Source: Pseudolysinimonas_A sp041984585
GTDB taxonomy: Bacteria; Actinomycetota; Actinomycetes; Actinomycetales; Microbacteriaceae
NCBI GenBank assembly: GCA_041984585.1
Contig: JBHIXX010000053.1
Coordinates: 1 to 13,051 of the forward strand
Reading direction: 5' to 3'
DNA: 13,051 bases
Part shown: positions 5,793-11,659 of the stretch, one piece after another
Numbering within the stretch: position 1 is the first letter of the stretch
How the letters are laid out: each line of letters starts with the position of its first letter
Notes under the pieces: model-generated
The model's input: only the letters and a program-made list of their open reading frames with translations
Database searches by the model: none
Told to the model about the DNA's origin: nothing
Program-made: the position numbers and the translations under genes

Positions 5793-6427
5793 GCGATCAC
5801 CACCAGCTGCACCCGGTCGCGGGCGAGCAGCTTGCCCATGATGCGTGACACGTGGGTCTTCGCGGTGAGCGGGCTCAGGAACAGCTCGCCGCCGATCTCC
5901 TCGTTGGTCAGCCCCTGACCGACGAGCGCCAGCACCTCGCGCTCGCGGTCGGTGAGCGGAGCGAGCCGCGCGTCGTCGGGGTCGTCGCGCAGTCCGCTCG
6001 CGACGCGCTCGAGCAGCCGCTTCGTCACGCGCGGGCTCAGCAGCGCGTCGCCCGCGGCGACGACGTGCACGGCGCGGATCAGCTCCACCGGCTCCGTGTC
6101 CTTCACCAGGAACCCGCTCGCACCGGCCCGGATCGCCTGCGCCACGTACTCGTCCAGCTCGAACGTCGTCACCACAACCACCCGGGTGTGGGCGAGGGCG
6201 GAGTCGGCCACGATCTGCTCGGTCGCCCACAGGCCGTCGCCGTCGGGCATCCGGATGTCCATCAGCACCACGTCGGGACGCTCGCGGCGCACCAGCGCGA
6301 CCGCGTCGCGGCCGGTCGCCGCCTCGCCCACCACCTCGAGGTCGGGCTCCGCGTCGAGCAGGCTGCGGAAGCCGGCGCGGATGAGCTGCTGGTCGTCGGC
6401 GAGCGCGACGCGGATGGGGGCGGTCAC
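5753..6427 (-). CDS. NarL/FixJ-type response regulator
   Basis: A 224-residue regulator. The receiver domain spans about residues 4-120: acidic pair Asp11/Asp12, phospho-acceptor Asp57 in VVLMDIRMPDGDG, Thr87 region and Lys109 in GFLVKD. The LuxR-type HTH spans about 156-215 (LTDREREVLALVGQGLTNEE, LSPLTAKTHVSRIMGKL). The GTG at 6427 is chosen because IRVALADDQ starts the domain and GGAGGT lies just upstream; the open frame extends to 6787 without coding character. It lies 73 bp downstream of its cognate kinase and very likely shares its mRNA. Predicted targets are the palindrome at 7844-7861 and the related site at 4645-4662. The 3' end overlaps the convergent DUF4395 gene by 40 bp. Confidence 0.93.
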   Translation of the reverse strand: MTAPIRVALADDQQLIRAGFRSLLDAEPDLEVVGEAATGRDAVALVRRERPDVVLMDIRMPDGDGLWATEQIVADSALAHTRVVVVTTFELDEYVAQAIRAGASGFLVKDTEPVELIRAVHVVAAGDALLSPRVTKRLLERVASGLRDDPDDARLAPLTDREREVLALVGQGLTNEEIGGELFLSPLTAKTHVSRIMGKLLARDRVQLVVIAYETGLVEPGRAD

Positions 6428-6431
6428 GCGA

Positions 6432-6437
6432 CCTCCT
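6432..6437 (-). promoter_or_regulatory. ribosome binding site of the response regulator
   Basis: AGGAGG on the minus strand, 4 bases before the GTG at 6427. It decides the start and shows that the regulator is translated from within a longer (operon) mRNA. Confidence 0.7.
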
Positions 6438-6447
6438 CGGGGAGCGG

Positions 6448-6536
6448 CGGGGCGGGATGGTGGCTCACGAACCGGCCTCGGTCGGGGCGAGGATGGTGGC
6501 TCACGACCCGACCTCGGTCGGGGCGGGGATGGTGGC
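6448..6536 (-). repeat. 36-bp tandem duplication of the kinase 3' end, including its stop
   Basis: Unit A (6501-6536) encodes the last residues ATIPAPTEVGS and the stop of the kinase. Unit B (6465-6500) follows at once and would read ATILAPTEAGS and a second TGA in the same frame. The two units match at 33 of 36 positions. A partial third copy (6448-6464) continues toward the response-regulator gene. Only unit A is translated unless the stop is read through. Confidence 0.9.
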
Positions 6537-7787
6537 GCTGACCAGGAACCCGGTCGGCTCGGCCGGCCCGGCGACGAGGTGCCCGCCGAGCAGTTCGGCG
6601 CGCTCGCGCATGCCGAGCAGTCCGCGCCCCCCGCCCTCGCTCGCCGAGTCGGCTCGCGGGCGACCCGTGTCGCGCACCTCGAGCCGGTAGACGTCGACCG
6701 GCGCGGGGCGCTCCGCCGCGTCGGCGTCGCCCGCCCGTGAACTGACGTCGCGCTCCCGCCACAGCCGCACCACGGCGCTGTCGGCATCCGAGTGTCGGGT
6801 GATGTTGGTGAGCGACTCCTGCACCATGCGGAAGAACGCCGACTGCACCGCGCGCGGCGTCGACGCGTCGAGCCGGTCGTCGAGCTCGACCCGCACGCCC
6901 GGCGTCGCCGCCACGAGCGCGGGCAGGCGCGCCAGGTCGGGTTCCGGCACGAGCGGCGCCGACGGGTCGGAGCGCTCCGACCGCAGCGCGCCGAGCACCG
7001 AGCGCACCTCGTCGAGCGCCGTCTTCGACGTGTCCTTGATGCTCGCCAGTGCGGCGGCCGCCTGGTCGGGCTGCCGCTCCATCAGGTGCAGCCCCACGCC
7101 CGCCTGCACGTTGATCTGGCTGAGCGAGTGGGCGAGCACGTCGTGCAGCTCGCGGGCGATGCGCACCCGCTCCGCCTGCATCTCGGACTGGCGCCTCTGC
7201 GTCATGGTGCGGCGGAACTCGGCCGCCTGCTCGCGGCGACCGCGCACCGCCTCGCCGATGCCGAAGCCGATGAGGATGCCGAGGGTCGTGCCCGCGACCC
7301 GCAGCGGCGTCCAGCCCTCGTAGCCGAGCACGACGGCGAGGGTGACGCATCCGATCCACGCGACCGCCACCGACACCCACGCCCACACCCGCGCGCCGCG
7401 CACGATCGCCCCGAAGATGGCGAACGCCAGCGCCACGTAGGGCGGGCCGCCCTGCGGGTTGACGAAGAGGTCGGACGCCGCGAGCAGCGCGATCGCCGCG
7501 ACGACCGGCCCCGGGAAGCGACGCGCCGCGATCAGCAGCAACGACCCGGCGACGGCGATCAGCACGAGCAGCAGCGCGTTGCGCGGCCCCAGGTCGCCGA
7601 ACCGCGCCGTGAACAGCGCGACCGGAACCTGCGCCGCGAACGACAGCGCTACCGGCATCCACAGGGTCACCCAGCGCGGCGCGTGCCAGTCGGGCGGGCC
7701 GTGCTCGCCCCACTCCGGATGCCAGCCCGCGCCGTGCCGCCCGGCGCCGTGCCACCCCGCGGCGGCGGGGTCGCGGGGGCCGGGCAT
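6501..7787 (-). CDS. NarL-type sensor histidine kinase (HisKA_3)
   Basis: A 428-residue kinase. The first 38 residues are rich in His, Trp and Gly (HGAGRHGAGWH, His13/18/23/29/35). About five or six membrane helices follow between residues 40 and 180 with only short loops, so sensing is probably intramembrane, as in LiaS/DesK-like kinases. A helical linker leads to the HisKA_3 domain: ERVRIARELHDVLAHSLSQI with phospho-acceptor His215. The ATPase domain has the N box FFRMVQESLTNITRH (318-332), a D-box VRDTG (371-375) and a G box GGGRGLLGMRERAELLGG. The partner is the response regulator just downstream. The ATG at 7787 is backed by a TAGCAT -10 six bases upstream and an 18-bp palindrome centred 65 bp upstream. 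The C-terminal codons are tandemly duplicated past the stop. Confidence 0.93.
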   Translation of the reverse strand: MPGPRDPAAAGWHGAGRHGAGWHPEWGEHGPPDWHAPRWVTLWMPVALSFAAQVPVALFTARFGDLGPRNALLLVLIAVAGSLLLIAARRFPGPVVAAIALLAASDLFVNPQGGPPYVALAFAIFGAIVRGARVWAWVSVAVAWIGCVTLAVVLGYEGWTPLRVAGTTLGILIGFGIGEAVRGRREQAAEFRRTMTQRRQSEMQAERVRIARELHDVLAHSLSQINVQAGVGLHLMERQPDQAAAALASIKDTSKTALDEVRSVLGALRSERSDPSAPLVPEPDLARLPALVAATPGVRVELDDRLDASTPRAVQSAFFRMVQESLTNITRHSDADSAVVRLWRERDVSSRAGDADAAERPAPVDVYRLEVRDTGRPRADSASEGGGRGLLGMRERAELLGGHLVAGPAEPTGFLVSATIPAPTEVGS

Positions 7788-7793
7788 GAGCCG

Positions 7794-7799
7794 ATGCTA
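7794..7799 (-). promoter_or_regulatory. -10 element of the histidine-kinase gene (leaderless)
   Basis: TAGCAT on the minus strand ends six bases before the ATG at 7787, with no SD between. The operator palindrome lies about 45-60 bp further upstream, a typical activator position. Confidence 0.55.
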
Positions 7800-7843
7800 C
7801 GCGCGCGGCCCCCGAGCGGGATCGGCCCGCGGGTGGGCGGGCA

Positions 7844-7861
7844 CTACTCCCGCGGGAGTAG
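7844..7861. promoter_or_regulatory. 18-bp perfect palindrome, probable response-regulator operator
   Basis: CTACTCCCGCGGGAGTAG is perfectly self-complementary. It is centred at 7852.5, about 65 bp before the kinase start codon and predicted transcription start. NarL/LuxR-type regulators bind short palindromes and often autoregulate. A near copy lies in front of the SHOCT gene (4645-4662), which favours an operator over a terminator for the hepT gene ending at 7870. Confidence 0.65.
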
Positions 7862-7869
7862 GTCGAAGT

Positions 7870-8238
7870 TCAGCGGCGACCCGCGATGACCGCCCGAACG
7901 GCGCCGAGATCCGACCCCACGTCGCGGTCGACCGTGTTCCACAGCGCGTCCCAGTCGATGCTGTCGCCGTAGATGTGGCCGATCTTGTCGCGCGTCGCCG
8001 TGAGCGCCCGCCAGCGCACCTCGCGGTGCGCAGCCCGGAACTCGTCGGGGAGGTCCTTGACGGCGTTTCCCGTCTGGATCAGTGCGGCGAGCGCCGCATA
8101 CCGATTGACGAAATCGGCGCCGAGGAACGCGTCACGGCCCCGACCGGCGAGCTCGACGCATTCGGCCAGGTGTCGCTCGATCGCGGCGAGATTCGCGTCG
8201 ACCCGGGCCAGGCGGGCGGCGACCTTCCGGTCGATCAC
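7870..8238 (-). CDS. hepT: HepT-like HEPN-domain toxin (RNase)
   Basis: A 122-residue, all-helical protein of typical HepT length. RDKIGHIY (residues 83-90) matches the HEPN RX4HXY motif: Arg83, His88 and Tyr90. In the family Arg/His form the RNase site, and the tyrosine is the residue adenylylated by the MNT partner. The motif is followed by SIDWDALWNTV, as in DUF86 proteins. The GTG at 8238 overlaps the stop of mntA by four bases (GTGA), so translation is coupled and the toxin is made only after its antitoxin. The target RNA is unknown. The toxin call is by motif and gene pair; activity is not demonstrated. Confidence 0.85.
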   Translation of the reverse strand: MIDRKVAARLARVDANLAAIERHLAECVELAGRGRDAFLGADFVNRYAALAALIQTGNAVKDLPDEFRAAHREVRWRALTATRDKIGHIYGDSIDWDALWNTVDRDVGSDLGAVRAVIAGRR

Positions 8239-8687
8239 GCGGCGGTGCTCGCGCCCAGGTCGACCGCGTCCGCGAGCATCTGCTCCGTCGCGGTGCGGGC
8301 CGAGACCACCTCGACCTCCACACCGAGCAGGGCGGCGATGTCATCCTCGAGCCCGTACAGGTCGAACAGCGACGTGGTGGGGCCGGGGTCGACGAGCAGG
8401 TCGAGGTCCGACTCGACGGTGTCGTGGCCGCTGGCCGCCGAGCCGAAGACCCGAACCCCCGTGAGGCCGCGATCCGAGGCGAGGCGCAGCACCTCGGCCT
8501 CACGGCCGCGGAGCGCCTCCGACGGCCGTGGCCGCATCGCGGCGATCAGTCGGTCGCGCACCTCCGGCGACGGCGTCTTCGCGCCCGACTCGTAGGCGGC
8601 GATGTTCGGCCGCGCGGTCCCGGCGCGCGCCGCGAGCTCGGCCTGGGTCAACCCCGCCGCTCTCCGCATCGCCCGGATGTCGGTCAT
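8235..8687 (-). CDS. mntA: MntA-type nucleotidyltransferase antitoxin with fused XRE HTH
   Basis: A 150-residue protein. Residues about 4-58 are an XRE/Cro-type HTH (MRRAAGLTQAELAARAGTAR, NIAAYESGAKTPS). Residues about 63-150 are a minimal nucleotidyltransferase with FGSAASG...SDLDLLVD, a canonical GSX10DXD motif (Gly82-Ser83, Asp94, Asp96). Partners of this type neutralise HepT by attaching AMP to its motif tyrosine. The fused HTH implies autorepression at the GTATAC repeats overlapping its own promoter. The ATG at 8687 is chosen because a TATACT -10 lies seven bases upstream; the longer frame to 8750 would run through that promoter. Antitoxin precedes toxin. Confidence 0.88.
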   Translation of the reverse strand: MTDIRAMRRAAGLTQAELAARAGTARPNIAAYESGAKTPSPEVRDRLIAAMRPRPSEALRGREAEVLRLASDRGLTGVRVFGSAASGHDTVESDLDLLVDPGPTTSLFDLYGLEDDIAALLGVEVEVVSARTATEQMLADAVDLGASTAA

Positions 8688-8701
8688 GTATACGAGTATA
8701 C
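8688..8701. promoter_or_regulatory. mntA promoter with overlapping GTATAC operator
   Basis: GTATAC (8688-8693) and GTATAC (8696-8701) are separated by two bases; each is itself a palindrome. The minus-strand -10 TATACT (8700-8695) lies within the pair, which starts at the base next to the ATG. An HTH bound here would block the polymerase directly. Probable autoregulatory site for the HTH-MNT antitoxin. Confidence 0.6.
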
Positions 8702-8732
8702 GCGCCAACGTCCACGGGCGGCGGGAACGACG

Positions 8733-8765
8733 AGAGGCCCGGAATCTCAAGGATTTCGGGCCTCT
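8733..8765 (-). terminator. terminator hairpin downstream of tRNA-Asn
   Basis: AGAGGCCCG (8733-8741) pairs perfectly with CGGGCCTCT (8757-8765); after one mismatch four more pairs (GAAT/ATTT side) extend the stem. On the minus strand it begins 2 bases after the encoded CCA of the tRNA. It would stop tRNA transcription before the mntA promoter. There is no long T tract. Confidence 0.75.
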
Positions 8766-8767
8766 GG

Positions 8768-8843
8768 TGGCTCCCCGAGTTGGACTCGAACCAACAACCT
8801 ATCGGTTAACAGCCGATTGCTCTGCCAATTGAGCTATCGGGGA
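8768..8843 (-). tRNA. tRNA-Asn (anticodon GTT)
   Basis: The minus strand folds as a full cloverleaf. The acceptor stem is TCCCCGA (8843-8837) with TCGGGGA (8778-8772), then discriminator G and an encoded CCA (8770-8768). The D arm is TAGCTCAATTGGCAGAGCA. The anticodon stem ATCGG/CCGAT encloses the loop CTGTTAA, anticodon GTT (8810-8808). The T arm is GTTGG-TTCGAGT-CCAAC. The 3' end faces the HEPN/MNT module, a typical place for integrated accessory genes, but I found no repeated 3' end (att site). Confidence 0.97.
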
Positions 8844-8888
8844 TCGCGGCCTCGAGCGTCCGATTCCGGGGCTCAGGGCAACCGGACG

Positions 8889-8894
8889 ATAGTA
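8889..8894 (-). promoter_or_regulatory. tRNA-Asn promoter -10 candidate
   Basis: TACTAT on the minus strand (8894-8889) is the only AT-rich element in the 95-bp gap between the ABC ATPase and the tRNA. It would give a 5' leader of about 38-40 bases, to be trimmed by RNase P. Confidence 0.5.
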
Positions 8895-8923
8895 GCAAAC
8901 CCGCGACCCCTCACCGCACGCCG

Positions 8924-8935
8924 GCGGGCGCCCGC
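8924..8935 (-). terminator. possible weak terminator after the ABC ATPase gene
   Basis: GCGGGCGCCCGC is a perfect 12-bp palindrome 3 bases after the ATPase stop (8939). It allows only a short stem with a tight loop and has no T tract. Low confidence. Confidence 0.25.
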
Positions 8936-8938
8936 GGG

Positions 8939-9730
8939 TCAGGCCGTCTGCAGGGCGGCGAGCGCCTCGACGTAGGGGTGCAGCGGGTTCGCGAGCACCT
9001 CGTCGACCTGGCCGTAGCCGACGAACATGCCCTCGTGCATGATCGCGATCTGCTCGGTCATGGTGCGCAGCTCGCGCAGGTCGTGGCCGATGACGAGTGC
9101 CGAGAAGGCGTGCTCGCGCTGCAGGTCGGCGATGACCGTGAGGATGCGGCCGCGCACCAGCACGTCGACGCCCATCGTCGGGTCGTCGGCGACGAGCAGC
9201 GCGGGGTCGAGGATGAGGGCGCGCGCGAGGGCGATGCGCTGCCGCTGCCCGCGGCTCAGCTCGTGCGGGTACTGGCCCATCACCGACAGCGGCAGGCGCA
9301 CCGCGTCGACGAGCGCGGCGACGGCGGCGCCGGCCTCGCGACGGTCGTAGTCGTCGTCGCGGGCGTAGATGGGGGCGGCGACGTTCTCGCCGACGGTGAG
9401 GTGCGGTTCGAGGTGCGACCCGCCGTCCTGCGGGAGGTAGCCGACGCGCATCTGCAGCCGGTCCTTGCGGCGCCCCCGCACGTCGCGCGCGTCGCGGCCG
9501 AGCACGTCGAGGTGGCCGCCGATGATGTGCGGCGCCTCGCCCTCGCCGTGCAGGGTCTGCCCGGCGACGGCGCGCGCGAGGGTGCTCTTGCCGGATCCCG
9601 CCTCGCCGACGATGCCGAGGATGCCGTCGAGCGGGATCTGGAACGACACCCCGCTGACGGCCACATCGTCGTCGCCGTAGCCGAGCGTGAGGTCGTCGGC
9701 GATCACGGCGAGATCGTCGCGGGCGGCCAT
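8939..9730 (-). CDS. Opp/Dpp-type ABC transporter ATP-binding protein
   Basis: A 263-residue cytoplasmic ATPase. Motifs in order: Walker A GEAGSGKST (42-50), Q loop YLPQDG (Gln101), signature LSRGQRQR (158-165), Walker B LLVADDP (178-184), D loop MGVD (186-189), H loop GHDL (His216). The C-terminus (ANPLHPYVEAL) has the NPxHPY motif of oligopeptide-transporter ATPases. Position 183, normally the catalytic Glu, is Asp, which may slow hydrolysis. The substrate-binding protein gene lies 39 bp upstream on the same strand; permeases and a second ATPase are not in the window. The ATG at 9730 has a TAGCGT -10 six bases upstream, so it may have its own leaderless promoter besides read-through. The tRNA-Asn gene follows. 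Confidence 0.92.
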   Translation of the reverse strand: MAARDDLAVIADDLTLGYGDDDVAVSGVSFQIPLDGILGIVGEAGSGKSTLARAVAGQTLHGEGEAPHIIGGHLDVLGRDARDVRGRRKDRLQMRVGYLPQDGGSHLEPHLTVGENVAAPIYARDDDYDRREAGAAVAALVDAVRLPLSVMGQYPHELSRGQRQRIALARALILDPALLVADDPTMGVDVLVRGRILTVIADLQREHAFSALVIGHDLRELRTMTEQIAIMHEGMFVGYGQVDEVLANPLHPYVEALAALQTA

Positions 9731-9736
9731 GCGCTC

Positions 9737-9742
9737 ACGCTA
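9737..9742 (-). promoter_or_regulatory. -10 element of the ABC ATPase gene (leaderless)
   Basis: TAGCGT on the minus strand ends six bases before the ATG at 9730, in the 39-bp gap after the substrate-binding protein gene. It suggests separate transcription of the ATPase. Confidence 0.45.
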
Positions 9743-9769
9743 CCCGGTCGGCGAGCGCGATCGGCGCGA

Positions 9770-11422
9770 CTAGCGACGCAGCGAGCCGAGTTCGAGCGGA
9801 ACCGAGTCGGCCAGCCGGGGCGTGTCGACCGTGGAGCGCGAGAATACGAGCCGCACGCTCTGCGTCGTCGCCAGCGCGGGCAGCGCCGCGGCGATCGCCT
9901 GCTGGGCGCTCGCGAGCAGCTCCTCGCGCACCTCCGGGTCGAGCTCGGTGGCCAGACCGGCGATGCGACTGTCGACCGTCTCGTTGGCGAAGCCGAGCGC
10001 GCTCGACCGGGCGCTCGCCGACGAGAACGGCGTCAGGTAGGCGGCCGGGTCGAGTGACAGCGGCTGGATGCCCGCGAGCACGATGCCGACCTCGCCGGCG
10101 GCGCGGGCGTCGACGAACCCGTCGACGGTCTGCTCGGTCACGGTGACGCGGAACAGGTCGGATGCCTCGAGCTGCGTCGCGATGGCCTGCGCCTCCGCGA
10201 GCGCGGGGCCGCCGAGTGTCTCGGGCACCACGTGGATCTCGATCTCGAGCGGGGTCTCGATGCCGGCGCGCTCCAAGTCGGAGGCGGCGAGCTCGAGGTC
10301 GGGCCCGCCGGAGCCGTCGCCGAGGGCGTCGAGCGGGGCGCCGAATCCGGGCAGCCCGAGCGGCAGGTAGCCGTCGGAGGTGGCCAGCCAGTTGCCGCCG
10401 ATCGTCGAGGCGAGCGCGGCGCGGTCGAGCGCGTCGGCGATGGCGCGGCGCACCGCCTCGGCGGCATCCGCGTCGGCCTCCTCGGTGCGGGTGCCGAACG
10501 GCATCCGGGCGAAGTCGAACTGCAGGCCGCGCAGCTGCCCGGCGCCGGCGCGCACCAGGTCGATGGCGGAGTCGTCGGCGAGCAGGGCGACGGCGTCGGC
10601 GTCGACCTCCACGCCGGTGAGCACGTCGAGGCTGCCGGAGGCCAGGTCCCCGGCCAGGTCGGCGGCGGTGCCGAAGCGCAGGTCGATCTCGGATACGGCC
10701 GGTCGCCCGCCGGCGTAGCCGTCGAACGGCTGCAGTGGCACCCGGTCGCCCCACTCGGCGTCGTCATCCGCGATCGTGTACGGCCCGGCGAACGCCTGGG
10801 CTGCGACGATGTCGGCGTCGTCGGTGGCGGTGTCGGCGAAGAACACCTCCTCGTCGAGCACGAGCCCGGCCACGCCGGCGAGCACGAACGGGAAGGTCGC
10901 GTCGTCGTCGGTGGCGAGGTGGAACACGACGGTGGTCTCGTCGACCGCTTCGACGCTCGTCAGGTTGCCGAGCTGGCGCCACGCGCCTCCGGGCACCTCG
11001 AGCGCGAGCTGCCGCTCGAAGCTGAACACCACGTCGGAGGCGGTGAGGTCGTCGCCGTTGGCGAACTGCAGGCCCGGCTGCAGCACCACGGTGTACTCGG
11101 CGGCGTCGGTGAACCCGGCCTCGGCGGCGATGCCCGGAGTCACCTCGAGCGACGCCCCGTCGGACTCGACCAGCGTCGGGTACAGCTCGAACAGCAGCGC
11201 CGCGGCGACCGGGTCGGTGGCGAGCGCCGGGTCGAGGGCGGGCACCGGGTCGGTCCAGCCGACGCGCACCGGGCTCGACCCGGTGGGGGTGGTGGCGCAT
11301 CCGGCGACGGCGGCGAGGGTGGCGACGGCGGCGAGCACCGCGACGCCGCGACGGGCCATGCGGCCGAATCGGACGGCGGCGGCCGGGGCGGAGAGGGCAG
11401 AGCTGGGCATCGGTGAGGTCAT
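9770..11422 (-). CDS. peptide/nickel-type ABC substrate-binding lipoprotein (SBP_bac_5)
   Basis: About 550 residues from the ATG at 11422. Basic residues RMARR are followed by a hydrophobic stretch and lipobox AAVAGC, with Cys42 as the lipidation site, so the mature protein is tethered outside the membrane. The SBP_bac_5 pattern follows: VRVGWTDPVPALDPALATDP, then FELYPTLVE, YTVVLQPGLQFANGDDLTAS (the usual W.F.LR.GVKFSDG.P.TA region) and DVVFSFERQ. The protein is very acidic and rich in Asp/Ala. The substrate is unknown; oligopeptides are typical. ATGs at 11410 and 11359 are equally in frame, and 11359 (MARRGVAVL) gives the most usual signal-peptide length; none has a clear SD. The ATPase follows 39 bp downstream, but no permease is present. 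Confidence 0.88.
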   Translation of the reverse strand: MTSPMPSSALSAPAAAVRFGRMARRGVAVLAAVATLAAVAGCATTPTGSSPVRVGWTDPVPALDPALATDPVAAALLFELYPTLVESDGASLEVTPGIAAEAGFTDAAEYTVVLQPGLQFANGDDLTASDVVFSFERQLALEVPGGAWRQLGNLTSVEAVDETTVVFHLATDDDATFPFVLAGVAGLVLDEEVFFADTATDDADIVAAQAFAGPYTIADDDAEWGDRVPLQPFDGYAGGRPAVSEIDLRFGTAADLAGDLASGSLDVLTGVEVDADAVALLADDSAIDLVRAGAGQLRGLQFDFARMPFGTRTEEADADAAEAVRRAIADALDRAALASTIGGNWLATSDGYLPLGLPGFGAPLDALGDGSGGPDLELAASDLERAGIETPLEIEIHVVPETLGGPALAEAQAIATQLEASDLFRVTVTEQTVDGFVDARAAGEVGIVLAGIQPLSLDPAAYLTPFSSASARSSALGFANETVDSRIAGLATELDPEVREELLASAQQAIAAALPALATTQSVRLVFSRSTVDTPRLADSVPLELGSLRR

Positions 11423-11655
11423 CCACGGGAGGCGTGCGCCGGCCGTGAGGAACGGCGTCGCCGGGTCAGGTACGTCGGGGGCCGGAGCGGCGGCGGGAGC
11501 GTCGTCCGGTCGGGCCGGGTCCTGTCTAGCACAGCGATCTTGACGGCCACCCGTGGACGGATCGGTCCACCCGACCGCGGTCTTGCGGCGGTCCTCGTCG
11601 ACTCGGGCGAGCCCCGCCCGGGTCAGGGCGCGGTCCGAGTGGACGCCCCGCCGGG
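11423..11655. other. intergenic stretch between dnaG and the lipoprotein gene
   Basis: These 233 bp hold no convincing gene. CCGGGTCAG occurs three times (11461-11469, 11618-11626, 11651-11659). A GTGGAC/GTCCAC inverted repeat lies at 11553-11570. A weak minus-strand -10 candidate TAGACA (11528-11523) could serve the lipoprotein gene with a leader of about 95 bases. Short open frames here overlap dnaG or lack starts with an SD. Confidence 0.5.
11600..11624 (-). terminator. probable dnaG terminator hairpin
   Basis: GACTCGGGCG (11600-11609) pairs with CGCCCGGGTC (11615-11624) around a 5-base loop, with one imperfect pair. It lies about 32 bases downstream of the dnaG stop. No T tract. Confidence 0.5.
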
Positions 11656-11659
11656 TCAG
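11612..11659 (-). repeat. imperfect 33-bp tandem repeat spanning the dnaG stop
   Basis: CCCCGCC(C)GGGTCAGGG recurs at 11612-11628 and 11646-11661. On the minus strand the dnaG end reads ESAP-stop, and after 11 codons in the same frame RTAP-stop follows. The shared stretch is about 24 bp with one indel and two or three substitutions. Confidence 0.5.

Noticed and set aside
7844..7861. Palindrome as terminator of hepT
   Set aside because: It is 8 bp after the hepT stop, so possible, but there is no loop and no T tract, and a near copy exists in another promoter region with no upstream gene end beside it.
8768..8843. tRNA-Asn as an integration (att) site
   Set aside because: No copy of the tRNA 3' end is visible elsewhere in the window, and no integrase gene is present.
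10232..11416. 394-residue plus-strand open frame opposite the lipoprotein gene
   Set aside because: Low-complexity Gly/Val/Glu-rich translation antisense to a gene with clear SBP_bac_5 motifs and lipobox.
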